64,000 bases of DNA from Glaciimonas sp. (GTDB lineage: Bacteria > Pseudomonadota > Gammaproteobacteria > Burkholderiales > Burkholderiaceae_D). The position numbers and the translations under genes were made by a program. The notes beneath the pieces are model-generated. The model made no database searches. It was not told the origin of the DNA and saw nothing but the letters and a program-made list of their open reading frames with translations. Positions 1 to 8,813 of this stretch are shown here, piece by piece. The stretch covers positions 78,058 to 142,057 of the forward strand of contig JABBOY010000025.1 of the NCBI GenBank assembly GCA_012927585.1, in the 5' to 3' direction. How positions within the stretch are numbered: the first letter of the stretch is position 1; each line of letters opens with the position of its first letter.

Positions 1-1356
<1,356 letters not shown>

Positions 1357-1380
1357 TTTTTAGGACTTACGCAATATTAA

Positions 1381-1434
1381 GTAGCGCAGGCCTCCGTGCC
1401 TGCGGCCCGGTGCAGGCACAGATGCCTGCACTAC
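1381..1434. repeat. Nested GC-rich palindromic repeat
   Basis: A REP-like intergenic palindrome. Outer arms GTAG plus GCAGGC (1381-1391) pair with GCCTGC plus CTAC (1424-1434). Inner arms GTGCCTGC (1396-1403) and GCAGGCAC (1412-1419) pair perfectly. It sits 25 bp after the ABC exporter stop. No T-run follows, so it is not a clean intrinsic terminator. It resembles in design, but not in sequence, the palindrome at 43461-43514. Confidence 0.75.
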
Positions 1435-1489
1435 TGACAACAGCACTGTTTTGCGCAATCCCGATTGGCAATAATTTATACTATGATAT

Positions 1490-1548
1490 GTATTTTTATA
1501 TTCCGCATTAAAAATATGCGGGATAGTGTATGTTTTTTGACATACTCC
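1490..1548 (+). repeat. 59-bp dispersed element, copy 1
   Basis: First of seven gap-free copies in the window of the pattern GTAT-N24-GCGG-N20-ATACTCC. This copy can form CCGCAT/ATGCGG and GTATG/CATAC stem-loops. It lies 134 bp downstream of the ABC exporter stop on the same strand and upstream of the small gene at 1635. Confidence 0.85.
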
Positions 1549-1634
1549 CTATAAAAATTAATGTCTGCAAGTCGAGCGCACACAGCGAAAATCGACACTG
1601 CACATCGAACCATTTTTTCCAAGGAGCAAGCAAG

Positions 1635-1895
1635 ATGCGATCAACCAGAGCCAGCGCCGCCATCGAGCGCCTGAAAGCGCGCGACGGCAACAAGCCCTAT
1701 TCGATGGTGCGCACCGGCGACGAACTGTTCTATCTGGTGCTGAACACCGCTGCCGGCGCACAGGAAAAGCTGGGCCAGGCGCTGCCGCTGGACGACTTCG
1801 TGAAGTACGTCAATAGCGTCGGCCCGCAAGTGACCAGACGGGTCAGTAAGCTGGACGTGGCGTTTGAAAAGCAGTTAAGCAAAAAGCAGCCCTAA
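1635..1895 (+). CDS. Small conserved-looking protein of unknown function, 86 aa
   Basis: I do not recognise the family. The start at 1635 is chosen because AAGGAG lies about 10 bp upstream; the same frame is open back to 1530, but that stretch overlaps the 59-bp repeat and reads as non-coding. The product is basic at both ends, has no signal peptide or membrane segment, and contains a central hydrophobic patch (ELFYLVLN) suggesting a small folded domain. It stands alone between the repeat and a convergent hydrolase gene 17 bp away. No function is inferred. Confidence 0.65.
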   Translation: MRSTRASAAIERLKARDGNKPYSMVRTGDELFYLVLNTAAGAQEKLGQALPLDDFVKYVNSVGPQVTRRVSKLDVAFEKQLSKKQP

Positions 1896-1911
1896 CGCAA
1901 CCAACTTGCAA

Positions 1912-2463
1912 CTAACCTAAATCAGCAATGATCTCTTGCGTGCTTAAAGCTTGGGCGAAACTGCCATTCAAGCCCGCAATGTAGGCATTTTGCACATGGC
2001 TGGCGGGGGTATCTACGCCACCGAATGACAGCGCTTTTGTCGCGCAAGCATCGTGTGCCAGTTGGATCTTAAATTCAAAATCGAAAGCGGCACGGGTAGT
2101 CGAATCAATACACATGTGGGTCATCATGCCCGCGATCACGAGCTTGACGATTTGATGCTCCTTTAAATATTCGAGCAACGCAGTTTGCCTGAAACTGTTC
2201 GGATAATTTTTTATGATGACGGCCTCGTTGCTTAACGGCGTAACACTTTTGTGGATTTTCACGCCCTCGGTATCGGGCAGGAAAAAAGTTGCGTCGGCTT
2301 GCTTTGCAATGTGTTGAATATGTACCACCGGGAGTTGCCTGCGACGGAAAGTCGATAACAGGACGGCCGCATTCTCACTTGCTTCCATAGTCCCTTCTAG
2401 CGCCATCTTTCCGCCAGGGAAGTAATCGTTTTGAATGTCAACGATGAGTAATGCTGTTTTCAT
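1912..2463 (-). CDS. Isochorismatase-like cysteine hydrolase
   Basis: A 183-residue member of the isochorismatase/nicotinamidase superfamily, a typical full length. The start shows the family's beta-strand and catalytic Asp (LIVDIQND, D9). The catalytic Lys is in IIKNYPNSF (K85) and the nucleophilic Cys in GMMTHMCID (C118), preceded by the usual cis-peptide region VIAGM. Members hydrolyse amides or vinyl ethers in the cytoplasm; the exact substrate cannot be told. AAGGA precedes the ATG. The cupin gene lies 46 bp upstream on the same strand, so the two may be co-transcribed. Confidence 0.85.
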   Translation of the reverse strand: MKTALLIVDIQNDYFPGGKMALEGTMEASENAAVLLSTFRRRQLPVVHIQHIAKQADATFFLPDTEGVKIHKSVTPLSNEAVIIKNYPNSFRQTALLEYLKEHQIVKLVIAGMMTHMCIDSTTRAAFDFEFKIQLAHDACATKALSFGGVDTPASHVQNAYIAGLNGSFAQALSTQEIIADLG

Positions 2464-2509
2464 TGGGTGGATTCCTTTTTATTAAATAGTTAAACAAACG
2501 GCGACTGCC

Positions 2510-2821
2510 TCAAACACTACCCTCTTTCTCGACAACCAGAATACGTGCCTCCCCGCGAGGATGCGCAAAGTGCTCGCAGCCGACGTCGGCAACGAAAACA
2601 TCGCCGGCCTGCAGCACCACCGACTTCTCTACCCCGCCTTCCCGGTAGAACATCTCGACGATTCCATCGAGTACCGCAAATACTTCCTTACCATCGTTGA
2701 CGTGCCATTGGTACGGCTGGTCCGTCCAATGCACGCGTGTCGTGATGCCGTTCATGCTCGCGACATCCATTGCGCCCCATGCGCGCTCAGCGACAAATTC
2801 ACGGCTTCGGATAATTTTCAT
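2510..2821 (-). CDS. Small cupin-domain protein
   Basis: A 103-residue single-domain cupin. The two cupin motifs are visible: one around WHVNDGKEVFAVLDG, with His and Glu metal ligands, and the second ending in CEHFAHP, with a His ligand. Such proteins bind a divalent metal and act as small isomerases, dioxygenases or sugar/ligand-binding proteins; the function here is open. It is probably the first gene of a two-gene unit with the isochorismatase-like hydrolase. Confidence 0.8.
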   Translation of the reverse strand: MKIIRSREFVAERAWGAMDVASMNGITTRVHWTDQPYQWHVNDGKEVFAVLDGIVEMFYREGGVEKSVVLQAGDVFVADVGCEHFAHPRGEARILVVEKEGSV

Positions 2822-3159
2822 GGTTTTTCAAAATGCCTGATGAGCAGTGACTGGGATGCCTTTGAATACCAATACGCGAACGAAGCAATGGATGTTTCAG
2901 TGCTGGATCGGTTATTGCAATTCCACGTCGACACTGATAGTGTCCCAAATGACACTATCATGCCAGCCGATTTATTTTCCACACAAAAAATCGCGCAAGG
3001 GAGTTGCAGATAGTGCAGTTGCGTCAAGAACATCAAGAGGATGCCAATAAAACGGCTTTTGATTTTCGACAAGACACGCAAGCTATGCGGGTCTACCCTG
3101 TTGCCATGTCTGGCAGGCGAATCAACAGGCATGTAATTTCACTTCATGGAGAATGCATC
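2822..3159. other. Intergenic region, 338 bp, with a possible gene remnant
   Basis: No convincing gene. A short plus-strand frame at 2840-3013 (57 codons from ATG, starting MSSDWDAFEYQY) has a protein-like acidic composition but no ribosome-binding site I can see, and it runs through a perfect palindrome at 2935-2960. It may be a decayed gene or chance. The rest is probably the promoter region of the divergent cupin (minus) and DUF5335 (plus) genes. Confidence 0.4.
2935..2960. promoter_or_regulatory. Perfect 10-bp inverted repeat, operator-like
   Basis: TGATAGTGTC and GACACTATCA are perfectly complementary and separated by 6 bp. The site lies in the divergent space between the cupin gene and the DUF5335 gene. 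The geometry fits a dimeric repressor operator or a simple stem-loop; there is no adjacent T-run and no regulator gene next to it. Confidence 0.5.
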
Positions 3160-3510
3160 ATGACTACGCGCAAGATTGAAAAAACGGAATGGAAAACGTT
3201 TTTTGATGGTATTTCCAAAGTTGGCGGTCTGGATCGAAAATGCGCCGAGATCGAGGTGGTCGGATTGAGTCTCGGCGACCATATCGCTGCGGAATGGGTA
3301 CCGATGTTCGGCGTGGTCTACAACCCCAGGGGCGACATGCTGGAGGTCGGACTGGAAGGGCTTGACCATCTGATTCATAAACCGAAGATGATATTTGTGG
3401 ATGAGAACGCTGCCGGCTTACTCAGCATTAGCGTCACCGATGAGGATGACATTCAGCACATCATTCGCCTGAGAGACCCACTATTGCTACCCGGAAAGTC
3501 TGTTCCGTAA
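3160..3510 (+). CDS. DUF5335 family protein
   Basis: A 116-residue cytoplasmic protein that I recognise as DUF5335-like from its start (TTREI-type opening followed by EWKTFFD) and overall layout; no biochemical function is established that I know of. The ATG at 3160 is chosen because a GGAG box lies about 10 bp upstream; upstream codons in the frame look non-coding. No membrane segment or signal peptide. A 59-bp repeat copy follows 134 bp downstream. Confidence 0.65.
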   Translation: MTTRKIEKTEWKTFFDGISKVGGLDRKCAEIEVVGLSLGDHIAAEWVPMFGVVYNPRGDMLEVGLEGLDHLIHKPKMIFVDENAAGLLSISVTDEDDIQHIIRLRDPLLLPGKSVP

Positions 3511-3985
3511 AGCTATCGATCACACCGAAGACGGCACCAGACGTTCCATCGCCATCTTCGGCATTCATCACCCACCTAAAGATCGAAAATAGCCGCGGTG
3601 CGCGTACCGAACCCTATTTGTGAAAAACCATATACTGCATAACGTATTTCTGATAATAGCAATATAAATATGCGGAAATCATAGTATTTTTATTGATACT
3701 CCTATTATTTTTATTCATAAGTATTTTCTGCGGCAGGTCGGAATCAGTTGGTGACTGGCTGCGCCAGTATCTATATATAATCCACACACCTTTTCACAAA
3801 ATCACACTGCGCCATGTTTATGATCATGGCAACCAAAAAAACAGATCGCACCGAAACCGGCATCGCTCGATATGCAGTGATCAGATGCGCTTCAACCTGC
3901 AGCAGGACTTTTCACTGATTACGGACAAGTAAGCCCACCCGAAATCAGCACCACCGATATCCAGCACCTGAATTGGAAAAATCAA
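3511..3985. other. Intergenic region upstream of thyA, 475 bp
   Basis: AT-rich spacer containing the 59-bp repeat at 3644-3702 and otherwise nothing I can support as a gene. The last 200 bp presumably hold the thyA promoter, though no clear -35/-10 pair stands out. Confidence 0.5.
3644..3702 (+). repeat. 59-bp dispersed element, copy 2
   Basis: Matches GTAT-N24-GCGG-N20-ATACTCC exactly in spacing. The second half can pair AGTAT with ATACT around an AT-rich loop. It is downstream of DUF5335 on the same strand and about 280 bp before thyA. Confidence 0.85.
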
Positions 3986-4960
3986 ATGAAGCAATACCTC
4001 GATCTGGTGCGAACCATTATTGACACTGGAAGTTGGCAAGAGAATCGCACCGGGACAAGAACGATCAGTATTCCTGGTGCGATGCTGCGCTTCGATTTGT
4101 TAAATGACGGTTTTCCAGCAATTACAACCAAGAAGCTTGCGTTCAAATCTGTCATGGGCGAGCTTGCTGGATTTTTACGGGCATCGCGAAGTGCCGCCGA
4201 CTTTCGCGCTCTGGGCTGTAAGGTATGGGATCAGAACGCCAACGAAAACGCCGAGTGGCTTGCAAACCCCTATCGCCTGCAAGAAGACGACCTCGGCCCA
4301 GTGTATGGCGTCCAGTGGCGCGCGTGGCCTGCTTACAAGCTGCTTGACTCTACCAGCACCATTCAAATTGAAGACGCGCAAAGCAGAGGGTTTCGAGTGG
4401 TATCCGCACTGCAGGATGATGGCGTCAAAAAAATTCTTCTGTACAAGGCAATCGATCAACTGCTCGATTGCCTGCGCACGATTATCGCCAATCCTGGAAG
4501 CCGGCGCATTTTGTTCCACGGCTGGAATTGCGCCGATCTGGATTCTATCGCGCTGCCGGCATGCCATCTTTTGTACCAGTTCATCCCGAATGCTGCGAGC
4601 AAGGAAATCTCGCTTTGCCTGTATATCCGCAGCAACGATATCGGTTTAGGAACGCCGTTTAATCTGGCTGAAGCAGCAGCGCTGCTACACTTGGTGGGCC
4701 GGCTAACCGGGTATAAACCGCGCTGGTTCACGTATTTCATCGGGGACGCCCATATTTATGAGAATCATCTCGATATGCTGCAGGAGCAATTGCAGCGCGC
4801 ACCATACGCCGCGCCGGAGTTAGTCATTTCGGAGCGCATTCCAGATTTTGCTGCAACCGGAAAGTTCGAGCCAGAATGGCTTGAAAAAATGGAACCGTCC
4901 GATTTTTCATTAAACAACTATCAGCACCACCCCGCTTTAACCGCACCCATGGCGATTTAA
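3986..4960 (+). CDS. thyA: Thymidylate synthase
   Basis: Converts dUMP plus methylene-tetrahydrofolate to dTMP plus dihydrofolate in the cytoplasm. Family signatures: ENRTGTRT near residue 20, PAITTKKL near 44, GPVYGVQWR near 105, the catalytic Cys in [11 protein letters not shown] (C193) and [12 protein letters not shown] near 217. At 324 residues it is about 60 longer than the E. coli enzyme, mostly through extra sequence between the GPVYG motif and the catalytic region (roughly residues 115-165); I associate this long form with Burkholderiales. The dihydrofolate product is recycled by FolA, encoded 3 kb downstream on the same strand, although four unrelated features lie between. Confidence 0.95.
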   Translation: MKQYLDLVRTIIDTGSWQENRTGTRTISIPGAMLRFDLLNDGFPAITTKKLAFKSVMGELAGFLRASRSAADFRALGCKVWDQNANENAEWLANPYRLQEDDLGPVYGVQWRAWPAYKLLDSTSTIQIEDAQSRGFRVVSALQDDGVKKILLYKAIDQLLDCLRTIIANPGSRRILFHGWNCADLDSIALPACHLLYQFIPNAASKEISLCLYIRSNDIGLGTPFNLAEAAALLHLVGRLTGYKPRWFTYFIGDAHIYENHLDMLQEQLQRAPYAAPELVISERIPDFAATGKFEPEWLEKMEPSDFSLNNYQHHPALTAPMAI

Positions 4961-5085
4961 AGAAGCTACTTGATCGAACCGGATCTATGGATTAAGTTAT
5001 GTGGCGGGATGTAAATAAAAAGTAACAAAAGTAAGATGTACAGTAACAGTCAAACCTAACAATATATTTAACCAAGGAATCCATT

Positions 5086-5541
5086 ATGAGCTTCAATAAT
5101 TTTCTGAATAAACTGAAAACAAAAGCCAATGATTTAAAAACAGAAGCCTTGAAATATAAAAACAAGGATTTTCTGAATGCATCTATGGCTGGTTCGGCAT
5201 TGATTGCAATGGCTGATGGCAATATCAGCTCAGAAGAAAAGCAAAAAATGATTAAATTCATCGAAAGCCATGACGCACTGTCGATTTTTACGACCAGTGA
5301 AGTCATCAAGGCTTTTCAGGATTTTGTCAGTCAGATTGAATTTGATAAAGACATTGGTGAAGCCAAGGCTTATCAGGCATTGGGCAAGATGAAGTCCAAT
5401 GCCGAGGCTTCGCGCCTATTGATTCGCATGATTATTGCGATTGCCGCTTCAGACGGCAATTTTGATGATACTGAAAAAAAGGTAGCCATCAAAATCGCCA
5501 AGGAATTAGCGATTAATCCGTCGGAATTTGAACTGGAATAA
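5086..5541 (+). CDS. TerB-like tellurite-resistance domain protein
   Basis: A 151-residue, mostly helical acidic protein. It has the TerB pattern of two repeated acidic metal-site-like segments, MADGNISSEEK near residues 43-53 and AASDGNFDDTEK near 125-136. TerB proteins are linked to tellurite and stress resistance, but many single copies have no known role, and no other ter genes are nearby. An AAGGA box precedes the ATG. The gene is visibly richer in A and T than its neighbours (many AAA, AAT and ATT codons), which hints at separate acquisition. Confidence 0.8.
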   Translation: MSFNNFLNKLKTKANDLKTEALKYKNKDFLNASMAGSALIAMADGNISSEEKQKMIKFIESHDALSIFTTSEVIKAFQDFVSQIEFDKDIGEAKAYQALGKMKSNAEASRLLIRMIIAIAASDGNFDDTEKKVAIKIAKELAINPSEFELE

Positions 5542-5595
5542 TTATTTTTCAAGGCTAGGATTACCTTGGTCACCACGACGAAGGTAACCCAGCGT

Positions 5596-6438
5596 TCACG
5601 GTGCCACCACACGCCTCGCATGGTGCACCAACAGCGGCAAGACCATGCGGTTGATAAGACCAGGCAGGCGTAGCGGCTTGAGCAGCATTTTCACGGTCAT
5701 TTCGTACGGATAATCGGCGCGCGCCCAGTGGCCCGCTGTGTGTTGAAACCGCTGAAAATCCTGTGGACTAAATGTCTGACCGGGGTTGCGCACGACAAAT
5801 GCATTTTTCAACGCCAGGTAGGCATCCTCCTGACCCACTACTCCTAATCGCTGCCGCAATACGCGCGCCACTTGCCAGCGCGATGGACGCTCTATAACGC
5901 GATAACGCAGGAAAAAGTGGTGGAAGTATTTGTAGTGTCCCACTTCATCGTCGCGGATATGCCCTACCAGTGTGGCGAGAACCGGTTCCGGGCTGATTTG
6001 CTGCAGCAGACCGTACAGGCCTGCGGTGCCGGCTTCCACCACACAACGGGCAACCATCTCCAGCGTGCGCGTTGGCTCCAGCAGTTCGGGTTTGCAGTAC
6101 GGACGATAGTCTGCGCAGAACCCGTCAAACGCCGTTTGCCAATCAAACGCCGGCCACACCGTCTCCACATAGCGACGCAACGCGTGTCCGTGTTGCAATT
6201 CCTCCGGTTCCCAGCGCTCGCGCAGCCACTGACTGGTTTCGGGGTCGTCCTCCATGTGGCACAACAGGTTTTCTGTGTACAAATCCGCCAAACTTTCGAC
6301 AAAAGACGCCGCTGCAAGCACATAAAACCACGTGTCTTCAGTGACGATGCGCTCATGCGCGATGCAGTCAAACGCTATCTGGTCAATCAACCATGGATGC
6401 GACGCGGCAATGGGTAGGTGTGTATCTGGGTCTGGCAT
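5596..6438 (-). CDS. Ferritin-like diiron protein of unknown substrate
   Basis: A 280-residue, probably all-helical cytoplasmic protein with a ferritin-like diiron ligand pattern: a Glu in SFVESLADLY, EELQHGHALRR (E plus ExxH), a Glu in CVVEAGTAGLY, and RDDEVGHYKYF (E plus ExxH). Such proteins act as oxygenases, desaturases or oxidases; nothing here fixes the substrate. The C-terminal 80 residues are rich in aromatic and basic residues. It is convergent with the TerB-like gene and transcribed away from the antiporter, so it is probably monocistronic. Confidence 0.7.
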   Translation of the reverse strand: MPDPDTHLPIAASHPWLIDQIAFDCIAHERIVTEDTWFYVLAAASFVESLADLYTENLLCHMEDDPETSQWLRERWEPEELQHGHALRRYVETVWPAFDWQTAFDGFCADYRPYCKPELLEPTRTLEMVARCVVEAGTAGLYGLLQQISPEPVLATLVGHIRDDEVGHYKYFHHFFLRYRVIERPSRWQVARVLRQRLGVVGQEDAYLALKNAFVVRNPGQTFSPQDFQRFQHTAGHWARADYPYEMTVKMLLKPLRLPGLINRMVLPLLVHHARRVVAP

Positions 6439-6670
6439 AGCGATCCCTAATTATGTTTCTGGTAAAACTATAACAAGTGCCTGCAGTTCGATTCAGCACT
6501 TATATATATAACAATACAGCAGTAGCCTCACACGCGTTGCAGCGTTGACGTAATGGGATAAACTATTACCAAACGCGCCCAGCTTAAACCCGCCATGCGA
6601 AATGGCACCGTGCGGAATCGGATGACAAGTCGTCTTGTCTGCCGTTTTTGTCATCGTTTGAACGGATACC

Positions 6671-8014
6671 ATGATTTCTACTGCATTATGGTTTTTACTG
6701 GTTGGTGGTTTGCTGCTCTTCATGGGGCTGACTTCTTCCAAACTAAAGCATTTACCCATTACGTCCGCCATCATCTATCTTGCAGCGGGCTTGCTGGTAG
6801 GGCCTACCGTGCTGGATGTCTTTCACTTCAATCCGTTGAATGAGTCGGGATTGCTGGAGGTTCTGACTGAAGTCGCGGTATTGATATCGCTATTTTCTGC
6901 CGGGGTCAAAATGCCGGCGCCCATCAGTTTCAAGCAATGGCGCACACCGGTATTGCTGGCCACCGTGTCGATGACGGTGAGCGTCGCGCTGGTAGCCGCC
7001 TTTAGTTACTATGTATTTGATTTTCCGCTAGGCGCAGGCATATTGCTGGGGGCGATTGTCGCGCCCACCGATCCGGTGCTGGCAACCGATGTGCAAATTC
7101 GCCACCCTGGCGACCACGACCAACTGCGTTTTACTCTGACCTGCGAAGCCGGCATGAACGACGGTAGCGCCTTTCCGTTTGTAATGCTGGGCATGGGGAT
7201 GCTGGGTTTGCATGAAGTGGGTGAAACCGGAATGCGCTGGGTCTTGCTGGACGTATTGTGGGCGACAGTGGCAGGGATCACATTGGGCGTGGTGTCAGGC
7301 ATACTTTTGGCGCGGTTGGTCTGGAAGATACGCGGCCCACAGCAAAACAGGAAACTCCTGGACGATTTTCTTGGGCTGGGCTTGATCGGGGTCGTGTATG
7401 GCCTGAGCGTATTAATGGATGCGTGGGGCTTTCTGGCGGTATTCTTCGCCGCCGTCGCGCTGCATCAAACCGAGTTAAAACTATCTGCCGTTGCCAAGCG
7501 CCCACAGAACAGACCTGAGCCCGTCCTGGCATCTGGCGCAGCACTGCCAAAATCAAAAGCCGCTCCTGCCGTTACTGTGCAAGCCAGTGCCGATACAGAA
7601 CCGCCGGTAATCGTCAGCGAAGGCGCCTTGGTGTTCAAGGAACATCTGGAACGATTGTCGGAAGTGATATTGATACTACTGGTGGGTGGCATGCTGTTTA
7701 TTGATTCGTGGAGTTGGCGTGCGGTGGGCTTTGCATTCTTCCTGTTCCTGGTGGCGCGTCCCGTCAGTGTGATGCTGGGAATGCTGGGCAGCGGCGCGTC
7801 GTGGCGCATGCGCAGCCTGACAGGCTGGTTTGGTGTACGCGGCATAGGCTCTTTATATTATTTGATGTATGCGATAGAGCACGACTTGCCAGATCCCATG
7901 GCCCTGGAATTCATACAATTGACTCTGGTAGTGATTACCCTGTCCATCGTGGCGCACGGCATCAGCGTCAAACCCTTGATGCATATTTTCTGGCGGCGCA
8001 AGCGCGAGCCCTAG
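6671..8014 (+). CDS. Cation/proton antiporter, CPA1 (NhaP-like)
   Basis: A 447-residue inner-membrane protein with about 11-12 hydrophobic segments. It likely exchanges Na+ or K+ for H+. Diagnostic motifs are GAIVAPTDPVLATDVQ (the TDP motif, near residues 126-141) and EAGMNDGSAFPF (the ND ion-binding motif, near 158-169). A hydrophilic, Ala/Pro-rich loop of about 50 residues (roughly 274-325) interrupts the membrane domain and is longer than I would expect. No C-terminal RCK/TrkA domain is present. Divergent from the diiron gene with a 232-bp spacer. Confidence 0.88.
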   Translation: MISTALWFLLVGGLLLFMGLTSSKLKHLPITSAIIYLAAGLLVGPTVLDVFHFNPLNESGLLEVLTEVAVLISLFSAGVKMPAPISFKQWRTPVLLATVSMTVSVALVAAFSYYVFDFPLGAGILLGAIVAPTDPVLATDVQIRHPGDHDQLRFTLTCEAGMNDGSAFPFVMLGMGMLGLHEVGETGMRWVLLDVLWATVAGITLGVVSGILLARLVWKIRGPQQNRKLLDDFLGLGLIGVVYGLSVLMDAWGFLAVFFAAVALHQTELKLSAVAKRPQNRPEPVLASGAALPKSKAAPAVTVQASADTEPPVIVSEGALVFKEHLERLSEVILILLVGGMLFIDSWSWRAVGFAFFLFLVARPVSVMLGMLGSGASWRMRSLTGWFGVRGIGSLYYLMYAIEHDLPDPMALEFIQLTLVVITLSIVAHGISVKPLMHIFWRRKREP

Positions 8015-8100
8015 AATGCCGTCAGTCTAAACAAGCTCCTGAACGGGTTGCCTCTGGTATCCTCGCCGTTTAACCGTTTCAGCCAAAAGTCAGCTATTCC

Positions 8101-8607
8101 ATGCGCAAACTCACCATCATCGTCGCCACCGATTCCTTACGTGGGATAGGTATCAATAACACCCTGCCCTGGCATTTGCCAGAAGATATCGCATTTTTCA
8201 AGCGCACCACGAGCGGCCACCCGATCATCATGGGCCGCAAGACTTTCGATTCAATCGGCCGAGCATTGCCGAACCGGCGCAATATCGTCATCAGCCGCAA
8301 CCCGAACTGGCGCCACGATGGGGTCGAAGTTGCCGCGTCTGTCGCTGCCGCTATCCAACTGGTTGGCGATGCAAATTCAGATACAAATGCCGATGCGGCA
8401 GCCTTCATCATCGGCGGTGCGCAGATTTTTGCCGAAACACTGCCGTTGACGGAACGTTTGATCGTGACTGAAATCGACAAAAATTTTCATTGCGATGTTT
8501 TTTTTCCGCTAATTTCTGCGCAAGAATGGCAGGAGGTTGCACGTGAGCAGCATCATTGCGCGCAAAACGATTTTAATTACGCCTTCGTGACGTATCAAAA
8601 AAAATAG
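8101..8607 (+). CDS. folA: Dihydrofolate reductase
   Basis: NADPH-dependent reduction of dihydrofolate to tetrahydrofolate. The 168-residue length is typical. The N-terminus shows IVATDSLRGIG and the substrate-site motif LPWHLPEDIAFFK (acidic residue E in LPED), followed by IMGRKTFDSIG (NADPH-binding), NRRNIVISRNP and FIIGGAQIF. It is the partner of ThyA in dTMP synthesis. It starts 86 bp after the antiporter stop, so read-through is possible. Confidence 0.95.
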   Translation: MRKLTIIVATDSLRGIGINNTLPWHLPEDIAFFKRTTSGHPIIMGRKTFDSIGRALPNRRNIVISRNPNWRHDGVEVAASVAAAIQLVGDANSDTNADAAAFIIGGAQIFAETLPLTERLIVTEIDKNFHCDVFFPLISAQEWQEVAREQHHCAQNDFNYAFVTYQKK

Positions 8608-8813
8608 CCGGATCTCACTTCAAAACACCATTTTGTGGCTCTAATAGAACGCTTGCTCGCTCTAACGGTATTCAGGGCTATTTTTTTCCCCATTGACCCA
8701 CATATCTGGGAAAATTCGTTCTTAAATTTTCGGCGCGCAAGCAAAGTGGCAACCTTGATTCGCCACAACTGGCCCAGGCGTCTTCCAAGTAATTCGACTG
8801 TATTGGAGACCTC

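Noticed and set aside
2818..3132. A 104-codon minus-strand frame upstream of the cupin gene
   Set aside because: Overlaps the palindrome and the divergent promoter space, lacks a ribosome-binding site and has no protein-like pattern.
3693..3932. A 79-codon plus-strand frame upstream of thyA
   Set aside because: Begins inside a 59-bp repeat copy and has no ribosome-binding site or recognisable sequence.
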